A stretch of DNA of 7,312 nucleotides from Methanobacterium sp. UBA8 (GTDB lineage Archaea; Methanobacteriota; Methanobacteria; Methanobacteriales; Methanobacteriaceae), in assembly GCA_002509665.1 (NCBI GenBank), contig DADN01000245.1, positions 1 to 7,312 of the forward strand, read 5' to 3'. The notes beneath the pieces were generated by a model, which saw nothing but the letters and a program-made list of their open reading frames with translations, did not search any database and was not told the origin of the DNA. Below are positions 1 to 5,823 of the stretch, piece after piece (position 1 is the stretch's first letter; every line of letters starts with the position of its first letter). The position numbers and the translations under genes are program-made.

Positions 1-153
1 CAAAATGATCCCGCCATTTTGCCTAATCACAAAAGAAGGTAGGTGAGCATCTGGTCTGTGTGGCACACGCTCTTGTAGAGGGAAATTTACTAGAGGCAGG
101 CCAGATCTGCCTGATAAATTATTACCTATACACGCAGAATCATCTGTAGAAAA
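1..153 (-). other. Open reading frame fragment running off the left edge
   Basis: On the minus strand, 51 codons are free of stops from just after a TGA (complement of 154-156) to the window edge. The frame has no ATG; in-frame GTG codons lie at 66-64 and about 33. The translation ends at the edge with SFVIRQNGGIIL. GC in the first 180 bases is about 44% against roughly a third in most of the window, which suggests true or former coding DNA. The plus strand also has a 38-codon open frame here (27-140), so strand is not certain. I do not recognise a family. It could be the start of a gene beyond the edge, a relic, or chance. Confidence 0.2.
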
Positions 154-392
154 TCAGATCAGGAGCTAACAGAGAGGAGGCAAGAAAATGAAGTAATTTT
201 CAGGTAAAAACACTGACATCTGCAAGCACTTTCATTGGTTGTGCATATTATTCAAAGAATATCATGTTCATTTAGGTCGATATAATCTATAGAGGCTGAG
301 ATAACTTTCATTATATTCTAAAGCCCTTATAGGAATTCAATCTTCATGGCCTATGCAGCATTTCCCAAAAAACACTCAAACTTTCTTATGAA
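154..392. other. Non-coding edge spacer with an SD-like site and a two-codon ORF
   Basis: No credible gene was found on either strand. The one notable item is a good Shine-Dalgarno match, GGAGG at 176-180 on the plus strand, seven bases before ATG AAG TAA at 188-196. That gives a Met-Lys-stop mini-ORF, which may be the surviving start of a broken gene. The rest is AT-rich. Confidence 0.4.
367..372 (-). terminator. U-tract-type terminator candidate after the 602-residue gene
   Basis: The plus strand has six A residues here, giving a U6 run in the minus-strand transcript about 20 bases after the TAA of the upstream gene. Archaeal RNA polymerase commonly terminates at U-rich tracts without a strong hairpin. 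No stem was seen. The site is consistent in position, but homopolymers are common in this AT-rich DNA. Confidence 0.3.
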
Positions 393-2201
393 TTACTCAA
401 CCTTACATAACTCACATTTGAGCCCATTATAATAATTTTGAATCCAATCTGCATAGTGGGAAATATTAATACCAGTTTCCTCATACAATTTCACATAGTC
501 TCTAGAAATATCCAATTCTCCAGCGTTGTATGCGTAACATGCAATTCTGATAAATGCAGGAGTTACTACTGGATGACCAGAAAGTTGTTTAGTTTCAGAT
601 ATTGCTAATTTAGTAAACTTCCACATTTCTTCATATTTCTTCTGAAACAGAGCTTCATCACAAATGTCTAATCCAGTATTAAAAGCTTCAATAAAATTCC
701 CGTGTTCTGAGTATATCTTTTTGATGTCCTTGAGCATTCTAAGGACTTCATCTCTCTCATAATCAACGTTACACGTCTTTGCTCTTACTATATTCCACAT
801 AGTCTTACATTTCTCTGAAACGCAATACTCTGGAATTGTGTAGAGATAATCTTCCAGTTCCGGTACGACAATTCGAATATTTTCCTTATTTGTATTATAC
901 AGATTTATATAATCACCCAATAATCCTGTTTCACTCAAGGCTTGCAGGACATGGTGTATTTCTATGTAGCAGTTGAATTTTTCCACTGGCAAAAAGTCCG
1001 AGTATTCAGTATATTGAGATTCTATCTGGCCTAGAAATGCGGGGGATAATAATTTACTATTCCATCTTATTCTCAATACGGATATATCAAACATAAGCTG
1101 TTCTTTTCGTGAAATATTTGGATACAAATTTTCTCTTAGCTCTTCTACTATATTATGCAAGTTGTCATGATCATCTTTTTGCCTATAGTATTTTAGGAGA
1201 CAATTATAATACTCTAATAAGTCATTTGGATTTTTGGAATCAATAATGGAGTGATATTCTTGAATTAATTTACTTCTTTCATCTAATTTATGATCCAAGA
1301 GAAGCGATTCAATAACATTTTGATATGCAATATGAATTGATTTTCTATTTTTCGAATTCTTTACTGCCTTAAGTTTTCTTTGATAATAATAAAAAGAGTC
1401 TGTATAGTTCCCTTCTAACCTTCGAATTCTCCCCATATTGTTCAGTGCAACCTGATAATATACATCTGTATCGTCTGAACAGGTGTTTATAGCGTTTAGA
1501 AGAAACTCTGATGATTTCTTTAAATCTCCTTCAAACTCTGCAGATAATGCCTGAATGAGATATACTTGAAGCAAGTATTTCCCCGAAATTTCATAAATAT
1601 TACAAAGATGTTCCACAGTTTGTTTTGCCCTATCATAATCCCCTAGCTGTGAATAATAATTTGCTTTAATTAGTTCAAAACGTAGATTTTCATTCTTATT
1701 AAGTTTTTTTGTATCAATCTTTGAGAGAATTTTGATTGAATTGCACATGTTACCTTTTGCAGCAGTCGTTTCTGCTTTTTTAAGATAATATGAATATTTT
1801 CCCATGGAATCTAATGAACACAATCTATAATAGTACAGCATTTGTTCTGCTTTTTCGGGCTCATTAGCCATGAGAAAATTAGAAACTTTACGATCAATTA
1901 AAGAACATGGCCATACAAGATTACTGCAAGAATAATAGAGCACTGGTGCAAGGATTAAAAATAATACTACTAAGAGATAAAGCGTTAGTCCATTAAGCAA
2001 ACCAATATTCCACAGTGCTATTATAGAAAAGCCAAATATACTCCATAGAAAAAATTTTAATTTAACATAAGGTAACCTTACATATTTACATTCGACCAAT
2101 AGTGTAACTATAAAAAGACAATAGGATATAAGTAACGAGAATCGGTCTCCATTTTCAAAAGCCTGTTTAGTTTCATTGAACGAGGGAAGCAAATCTACCA
2201 T
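393..2201 (-). CDS. Membrane-anchored TPR-like repeat protein, 602 residues
   Basis: The function is unknown. Three hydrophobic spans lie near residues 21-38, 50-69 and 71-92. They are followed by a long, presumably cytoplasmic, mostly helical region to the C-terminus. From about residue 110 onward there are pairs of helices with TPR-like spacing of small and aromatic residues, for example around 170-205 (a YYSQLGDYDRAKQ-type turn) and 250-285 (MGRIRRLEGNYTDSFYYYQ). Such domains usually scaffold protein-protein contacts. No catalytic motif or DNA-binding domain is visible. The protein ends in CELCKVE, a CxxC pair that is probably too isolated to be a metal site. The ATG at 2201 is supported by an upstream GAAGGA (2217-2212) ten bases away and a TATA-like box further up. 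It is isolated on its strand by spacers of about 390 and 460 bases. The gene call is firm; the role is not. Confidence 0.9.
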   Translation of the reverse strand: MVDLLPSFNETKQAFENGDRFSLLISYCLFIVTLLVECKYVRLPYVKLKFFLWSIFGFSIIALWNIGLLNGLTLYLLVVLFLILAPVLYYSCSNLVWPCSLIDRKVSNFLMANEPEKAEQMLYYYRLCSLDSMGKYSYYLKKAETTAAKGNMCNSIKILSKIDTKKLNKNENLRFELIKANYYSQLGDYDRAKQTVEHLCNIYEISGKYLLQVYLIQALSAEFEGDLKKSSEFLLNAINTCSDDTDVYYQVALNNMGRIRRLEGNYTDSFYYYQRKLKAVKNSKNRKSIHIAYQNVIESLLLDHKLDERSKLIQEYHSIIDSKNPNDLLEYYNCLLKYYRQKDDHDNLHNIVEELRENLYPNISRKEQLMFDISVLRIRWNSKLLSPAFLGQIESQYTEYSDFLPVEKFNCYIEIHHVLQALSETGLLGDYINLYNTNKENIRIVVPELEDYLYTIPEYCVSEKCKTMWNIVRAKTCNVDYERDEVLRMLKDIKKIYSEHGNFIEAFNTGLDICDEALFQKKYEEMWKFTKLAISETKQLSGHPVVTPAFIRIACYAYNAGELDISRDYVKLYEETGINISHYADWIQNYYNGLKCELCKVE

Positions 2202-2267
2202 TTCTCTCTATTCCTTCAGCCACTTCTTTATATTGTTCTAATTAATCTACTGTATGCTATCTGTCTT

Positions 2268-2278
2268 CATTTATATTA
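2268..2278 (-). promoter_or_regulatory. TATA-like box for the 602-residue gene
   Basis: The minus strand reads TAATATAAATG, close to the archaeal TTTAWATA-type box. Transcription would start about 26 bases downstream, near 2247, leaving a leader of about 46 bases that includes the GAAGGA ribosome site. A second TATA-like block at 2226-2233 would start too close to the ATG to keep that ribosome site, so I prefer this one. Confidence 0.3.
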
Positions 2279-2628
2279 CCATTTAATTAAGTATATTATA
2301 AATATTTTTAGTATTTTGTAAAATATGTTTTGCATATATTCTTTTTTATAGAGTCTTTATATTATTACTTATTCAATTTTAGCAACATGCTTGAAACCTA
2401 TTTTGTTAAATCATTAATTCTATATGCCATAGTAATTTGCAAGTTTTGACCGATTACCGTCATAGTTGAAGCAAAAAAGCATAAGAAGCGCAGCGATAAG
2501 ACTGAAAGCATTTACGAAAGAGATGATTTTATCATAAATGATTTTCAGGTCACTTCATTTAATTTAATTTAATTTATAGTCCATTTTAGATACCATCAAG
2601 TAAAACAACCTATAGGATATTTTTACAG

Positions 2629-2660
2629 AAAAAATACTCGATAACAGGAAGAGAGAAAAA
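2629..2660 (-). terminator. U-tract terminator candidate after the 180-residue gene
   Basis: The minus strand has a T5 run (complement of 2656-2660) directly after the stop and a T6 run (complement of 2629-2634) about 29 bases downstream. This is the usual look of archaeal U-tract termination. An A/T-only inverted repeat (ATTTTT, four bases, AAAAAT) overlaps the second run but is weak. Confidence 0.3.
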
Positions 2661-2662
2661 GT

Positions 2663-3205
2663 TCAAACCATCCTACTTATTGGATATGCAGCCAGAATTT
2701 CTTCATAAAATATAATGTCTTTTTTTACAGCTTCTAATAAAATTTTAATATTATCTATATTAGTAGCTGAAATTTTTGATGCACCTGTCAACTGCCGAAC
2801 CAGTTCTTTTGTAGTTTCATCTTTTGCGAGATGATCGTATCGTCTGATTTCTTGAAGCCGGAAAATTATATCGTTATACTTACTTTCTATATTAACAGAG
2901 CTCCCAATAATTTGTTCAATTGGTTTATAAAAACATTCTAGTCGTTTTTCAATATTTCTTCTATTTGCTTCTATCACTGTTGCTGCAGCTGAAAATACAA
3001 AAGAAATGGAGGAAATGATAAATGCCTCAAATGCGAGGATATAGCTGATATCAACACCATTTATCATTAACCAGATCCCCCCGATGATTCCGATAGCCCC
3101 GAATAAACGTATACGTTTGGATGCGAGAGTTATCAAGCTATATTTAGATATCATATTTTTAACATAGCTTTTAAACTTTTTTAATTTTTTCAAATAAGCA
3201 ACCAT
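2663..3205 (-). CDS. Small membrane protein with two spans and a helical tail, 180 residues
   Basis: The family is not recognised. A very basic amphipathic start (KKLKKFKSYVK, residues 6-16) precedes two hydrophobic spans near 34-50 and 54-77, separated by a short turn. The remaining 100 residues are charged and helical, probably cytoplasmic. Just after the second span, residues 86-96 contain the pattern L..FY.P (LECFYKPI). I associate this pattern with uncharacterised prokaryotic membrane proteins that have a helical soluble tail; that association is from memory. The ATG at 3205 is the only upstream Met before an in-frame TAA, but no Shine-Dalgarno sequence precedes it (ccaacaag), so the start is less secure; Met18 is an alternative. 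A 57-codon frame overlaps its first codons on the same strand. It has its own spacers on both sides and no operon partner. Confidence 0.8.
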   Translation of the reverse strand: MVAYLKKLKKFKSYVKNMISKYSLITLASKRIRLFGAIGIIGGIWLMINGVDISYILAFEAFIISSISFVFSAAATVIEANRRNIEKRLECFYKPIEQIIGSSVNIESKYNDIIFRLQEIRRYDHLAKDETTKELVRQLTGASKISATNIDNIKILLEAVKKDIIFYEEILAAYPISRMV

Positions 3206-3243
3206 CTTGTTGGAATAATTTTGAATGCCTGAGATTAATTAGT

Positions 3244-3672
3244 CTAGTCTTTACTGCAATCTTTCCAAGTAAGCGGAACTGCTCTGGCACGAGTACTATC
3301 TCTCCAGTAGGTTTCACTATCAGCTTCTGTAGATTGCCTTCTACTCAATGAGCAAAAGCGTTGCATACAGGTTCATGTTTTGAGGATAAAATATAGTTGT
3401 TTTATGGGAAAAAACTGTATATGCGCACCGCAATAAAGCACGGTGGATATTTTGGTAATATCCATTTACTTCCTAGTTTTTTTCAAAAATGGCAGAATAT
3501 ATTGAGGATGAGAACCAATCCCATCCCCGTATTCAGTGTAACCAACACAATAGTTTTCGATGACGAGAAAGAGGAGTTTTAGGCGTAAGTGAGTTCCGTA
3601 GCCCCTTGGTGACTCTGAAAGAGTTGTCAAATTTCTTTTATACTGTATTCTTTCCCTGATCTTGATCGACAG
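3244..3672 (-). pseudogene. Possible decayed gene in one frame with two internal stops
   Basis: A single minus-strand frame covers about 143 codons with only a TAA (3468) and a TGA (about 3375) inside, then TAG at 3246. By rough composition about nine stops would be expected in DNA this AT-rich. The first segment is 68 codons long and contains ENYCVGYTEYGDGIG. The second starts with ATG straight after the TAA (3465). The third starts at an ATG at 3366, is 40 residues long and contains TYWRDSTRARAVPLTW. No ribosome site precedes any segment and I recognise no family. The plus strand is also open over part of it, so a plus-strand relic or chance remain real alternatives. Confidence 0.2.
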
Positions 3673-3686
3673 TTCTTAATAACAAA

Positions 3687-3700
3687 TTTATTAAAATATT
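3687..3700 (+). promoter_or_regulatory. TATA-like region upstream of the nucleotidyltransferase gene
   Basis: The stretch TTTATTAAAATATT gives one or two overlapping TATA-like boxes. Transcription would begin at about 3716-3723, just before or within a GAGGAG motif (3718-3723) and a small ORF starting at 3728. A second A/T box near 3800-3809 would start transcription after the GGAGG of the nucleotidyltransferase gene, so this upstream region is the better promoter. It implies a leader of about 115-125 bases. Confidence 0.3.
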
Positions 3701-3727
3701 AATAAAATGATTTTACAGAGGAGAGGT

Positions 3728-3814
3728 ATGCTATCGATTAGAGAAAATGACAAATATATACTATGCATATCCTCTTTAGTGGTAAATTCACCGCTTTTCC
3801 ATATTTATGTGTAA
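3728..3814 (+). CDS. Possible 28-residue leader peptide or small protein
   Basis: This short ORF begins with ATG preceded four bases earlier by GAGGAG (3718-3723), a strong purine-rich ribosome site although closer than usual. The product is 28 residues, MLSIRENDKYILC followed by a mildly hydrophobic half. It ends 24 bases before the nucleotidyltransferase ATG, and the GGAGG of that gene lies in the gap, so the two would be co-transcribed and could be translationally coupled. No similarity is recognised. It may be a chance ORF. Confidence 0.3.
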   Translation: MLSIRENDKYILCISSLVVNSPLFHIYV

Positions 3815-3821
3815 AATATTT

Positions 3822-3826
3822 GGAGG
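3822..3826 (+). promoter_or_regulatory. Ribosome binding site of the nucleotidyltransferase gene
   Basis: GGAGG matches the archaeal anti-Shine-Dalgarno sequence well and sits 12 bases before the ATG at 3839, a slightly long spacing. An in-frame TAG at 3833-3835 rules out any earlier start, so this site decides the start codon. Confidence 0.6.
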
Positions 3827-3838
3827 ACTCAATAGACA

Positions 3839-4228
3839 ATGCTTTCTCAAGAGCTAAGAGATTCAGAGTATTATATCAAGATATTAAGGCAACATCTGCC
3901 TGAATTAAAAGAAAAATATAGTGTAAGTTATCTTGGGATCTTTGGATCTTATATTCGTGGAGAGCAGACCAAAGATAGTGACCTTGATGTGCTGGTACAA
4001 TTTGATAAGAAACCAGGACTTTTGAAATACATTGAACTAGAAAACTATCTAAGTGATCTCTTAGAGATAAAAGTTGATTTAGTAATGAAAAGTGCACTTA
4101 AACCAAATATAGGAAAGCGAATCCTAAATGAGGTAAAAACTCTATTAATGTTAAACTTAGTCTGCTTTATCACACTTTGCTTATCCTGTGGCTTGTTTCA
4201 AAAAATTATTAAAGTTACCTTATTCTGA
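3839..4228 (+). CDS. MNT/MntA-type nucleotidyltransferase (antitoxin family) with an aberrant C-terminus
   Basis: This is a minimal nucleotidyltransferase of the pol-beta fold (COG1669-like). Family members act as MntA antitoxins that transfer AMP from ATP to a tyrosine of a HEPN ribonuclease toxin (HepT), silencing it. The signature GSx10DxD is intact: G36-S37, D48 and D50, with RG at 40-41. The third acidic residue is D80 in KVDLV. The conserved end of such proteins (SALKPNIGKRILNEV, 85-99) is present. Typical members stop shortly after this, at about 97-105 residues. Here translation continues about 28 residues into a hydrophobic, cysteine-containing tail (102-129, beginning LLMLNLVCFITL) that looks like read-through into non-coding DNA. 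No hepT gene follows or precedes it in any frame. The enzyme core appears intact, but the gene is an orphan and may be decaying. It is the only confident plus-strand gene here. Confidence 0.85.
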   Translation: MLSQELRDSEYYIKILRQHLPELKEKYSVSYLGIFGSYIRGEQTKDSDLDVLVQFDKKPGLLKYIELENYLSDLLEIKVDLVMKSALKPNIGKRILNEVKTLLMLNLVCFITLCLSCGLFQKIIKVTLF

Positions 4229-4246
4229 AAAGAAGGTCTAATCGGG

Positions 4247-4254
4247 TTTATTTT
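4247..4254 (+). terminator. T-rich terminator candidate after the nucleotidyltransferase gene
   Basis: TTTATTTT lies about 20 bases after the TGA on the coding strand, suitable for archaeal U-tract termination. No stem is apparent. The evidence is weak. Confidence 0.22.
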
Positions 4255-4325
4255 CCATACCTACTTTTAAATGTCTTTAAATTGTTGATAGATTTGTGAA
4301 ATAAAAAAGATTGGTCAGTCCATTT

Positions 4326-4384
4326 TGGAGATATCCTGGCTGGAGTTATACTGGAGATATCCTGGCAAGATCTGGGAATTATCC
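4326..4384 (+). repeat. Short tandem repeat of TGGAGATATCC-type units
   Basis: TGGAGATATCCTGGC occurs perfectly at 4326-4340 and 4352-4366. Between them is a diverged copy, TGGAGTTATACTGG (4341-4354), and after them a weaker one, TGGGAATTATCC (4373-4384). The core contains the palindrome GGATATC/GATATCC as GGAGATATCC. The array sits about 100 bases past the end of the nucleotidyltransferase gene and not beside a start codon. It could be a protein-binding array, a replication-slippage product, or the edge of a decayed element. Confidence 0.6.
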
Positions 4385-4810
4385 TTGAGCTTGAAGTTCG
4401 GAGCTGTATCTCTGGAGAAATTGGCAAAATTTCAACCCAGTGGGCTTCTGAGAGGTCATAGGTTCAAGTTTCTTTTCTTGAGTAGGGAATTACACCTGTC
4501 CGTCTTTTTATTTTAACATCGGACATTTTACAGTCTTATGTGACTTTTTGTAATCGCCATAGACACAAAACGAAAGTATTCTACTGTCTTACTCCTGTAG
4601 GTTGTCAGGCTCCAATATTTGCAAGTTCCAAATTAATGCCCACAAAAAGAAAACCACAAAATGCACACCTGCGCCTTCATTCTCCTTCAATCAAATCTTG
4701 CTTGGTTGATTTCATACTTTGAACCTAGATGAAATGATCTCCCTCACTGTCAAACAAGATTCTATTCACATACTCTAATAATTAAGAATATAAATTATAC
4801 TTAGTGTTCT

Positions 4811-5686
4811 TTATTCTTTCATAAAACGTTTTTTGCGTATAAAAGAAGACATGCTATAAAAAGAATATATAAATTCTAATGTGTTATCAAGTAGTTGTTT
4901 AGCTTCGTTTTTATCAAGCGAAGGTTCAAGCATTCCATGGGCAGCTTTGTTTCTTAAAGTATTTATCTTCATGATAAAATTGTATTGATTAGAATCAATT
5001 ACTCTGTTTTCATTAGCTATTGCTGCTAATTCTGAAAAAGTAGCTTTACTGTTTGTAAGAGAGTATTTTTTAAGCAGTGTAACATATAGTTTATCTTTTA
5101 TAACTGTATGAAGCTCAATTAACATCGGTCCATAACTGCCAGTTTCGAAATAAGCCTTTGCGCTTCTTAAGTGTTCGGACTCAAGAATATCAGAATCTTG
5201 TGATATCTTAGAGACAGTCTCTTTTCTTTTTATCTTTGAGGCTCTATAAGTATAAAGCACGGATATTATACCAATGAGACTGTTTAAAACAGCTCCTATT
5301 CTATTAATCAAAATGGGGTTGATATTTCCAAGTCTTAATATATAATAGAATAAACTAGAAATGGAATACATAGCTAATATTAAAAATGGAAATAAAATAG
5401 CTAAGGCATATGTCATATCAGCTAGTAAACTAAATACAGTTAAAACTCTCCAACTAGTCAGCTTTAATGCACTATATTTTAACTGGACAAATGCTGAACA
5501 ATAAGTTGAAATAAGCAAAATTGTAGCCATAATAAAAAGTAACTGAAGTGCTGAAAAACGATAGGAAAAAAAGTCAAAGACAAGATTGCTTAAATAACTC
5601 CCCCCACAAGTTGATAAAGTTAATAATAAAACCACAAAACTAACTGCAAAAGTAGCTTTGTCATTAAAATTATTATCGTTATCCAT
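4811..5686 (-). CDS. Four-span membrane protein with a C-terminal HEPN-type domain
   Basis: The N-terminal half carries four hydrophobic spans near residues 11-26, 46-66, 81-105 and 129-147. The C-terminal 120 residues are soluble and all-helical. Residues 174-276 have the HEPN pattern: an opening helix (RSAKAYFETGSYGPM), a middle helix near 217-227, and the signature R245-N-K-A-A-H250 followed by Gly. This fits the Rx4-6H motif in which the residue after Arg is polar, the metal-independent ribonuclease centre of active HEPN domains. The protein may therefore be a membrane-tethered RNase; many HEPN-like domains only bind, so catalysis is inferred. The ATG at 5686 has no Shine-Dalgarno site, but a TATA-like box lies about 25 bases upstream, suiting a leaderless message. 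The DUF4013-like gene lies 137 bases upstream on the same strand. The orphan MNT gene, whose family silences HEPN toxins, converges from 580 bases away, though this HEPN is not the usual HepT type. Confidence 0.85.
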   Translation of the reverse strand: MDNDNNFNDKATFAVSFVVLLLTLSTCGGSYLSNLVFDFFSYRFSALQLLFIMATILLISTYCSAFVQLKYSALKLTSWRVLTVFSLLADMTYALAILFPFLILAMYSISSLFYYILRLGNINPILINRIGAVLNSLIGIISVLYTYRASKIKRKETVSKISQDSDILESEHLRSAKAYFETGSYGPMLIELHTVIKDKLYVTLLKKYSLTNSKATFSELAAIANENRVIDSNQYNFIMKINTLRNKAAHGMLEPSLDKNEAKQLLDNTLEFIYSFYSMSSFIRKKRFMKE

Positions 5687-5706
5687 TAAATAATGCTTAA
5701 ATTTAT

Positions 5707-5714
5707 GTTATAAG
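5707..5714 (-). promoter_or_regulatory. TATA-like box placed for a leaderless HEPN transcript
   Basis: The minus strand reads CTTATAAC, centred about 25 bases before the ATG at 5686. This is the normal TATA-to-start distance in archaea, so the message would begin at or next to the ATG. Another A/T box about 11 bases further up would give a leader of about 10 bases. Either agrees with the absence of a ribosome site. Confidence 0.35.
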
Positions 5715-5803
5715 TAATTTATTATTTTCTTCTTTGAACACAATAAACCACTATTTTGTGCCATCATTCCACATTCAACAATCGAATCACAATCAATAGA
5801 CAT
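5708..5803 (-). CDS. Possible 31-residue ORF between the DUF4013-like and HEPN genes
   Basis: The ATG at 5803 lies 20 bases after the stop of the DUF4013-like gene, and the ORF ends with TAA at 5710-5708. It is in the same frame as the HEPN gene, with that TAA and seven codons between them. The product has three cysteines (C5, C11, C22) in CDSIVECG and LLCSKKK. The CG plus later C.. pattern faintly recalls half of a zinc ribbon, but the second cysteine of each knuckle is missing. Only a weak purine run (AAGAAAGAAG) precedes it. It could be a small protein, the lost N-terminus of the HEPN gene, or chance. Confidence 0.25.
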   Translation of the reverse strand: MSIDCDSIVECGMMAQNSGLLCSKKKIINYL

Positions 5804-5823
5804 ACTTCTTTCTTAACATCGCA

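Larger units (their letters stand above)
2202..2662. other. AT-rich spacer between the 602- and 180-residue genes
   Basis: The spacer holds the promoter region of the left gene and the end of the right one. A plus-strand stop-free frame of 40 codons spans 2450-2572, between TGA and TAA. It has no ATG and includes the charged stretches VEAKKHKKRSDKTES and YERDDFIINDF. It reads like a coding remnant, perhaps from a transposase, but I cannot name a family. A short run of TTTAA units lies at about 2558-2576. Nothing else was seen. Confidence 0.4.
3206..3838. other. Spacer with overlapping broken frames
   Basis: Several stop-free stretches occur on both strands. A 61-codon frame with a TTG start lies on plus at 3397-3582, and a 30-codon one (3567-3658) follows in another frame. 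A long minus frame runs from 3672 to 3244 with two internal stops. Another minus frame, 3344-3171, runs 57 codons into the start of the 180-residue gene. None has a Shine-Dalgarno site and a normal start together. Because opposite strands are open at the same place, at least some must be chance. The right third (3660-3838) is AT-rich and carries the promoter and leader of the nucleotidyltransferase gene. Confidence 0.4.
4229..4810. other. Long non-coding stretch between convergent genes
   Basis: Two stop-free frames of about 60 codons on plus (4325-4516 and 4540-4722) start with TTG or GTG and lack ribosome sites. The first is an artefact of the tandem repeat at 4326-4384, so neither is annotated. 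There is a tRNA T-arm-like word, GGTTCAAGT, at 4460-4468 without a pairing 3' strand. Two weak hairpins lie near 4463-4480 and 4689-4711. No RNA gene or mobile element end is recognised. Confidence 0.45.

Noticed and set aside
2281..2400. Very AT-rich block as a possible replication origin
   Set aside because: There are no repeated origin-recognition-box-like motifs and no Orc1/Cdc6 gene nearby.
3397..3582. 61-codon plus-strand ORF starting with TTG
   Set aside because: It has no ribosome site and lies opposite an equally open minus frame. It is treated as part of the relic region and not as a gene.
3876..4097. 73-codon minus-strand ORF
   Set aside because: It is antisense to the MNT gene, whose motifs establish the plus strand as coding.
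4325..4516. 63-codon plus-strand ORF starting with TTG
   Set aside because: Its first part is the translation of the tandem repeat; it has no ribosome site and no protein-like pattern.
4540..4722. 60-codon plus-strand ORF starting with GTG
   Set aside because: It has no ribosome site, no recognisable domain, and its composition fits a chance open frame.
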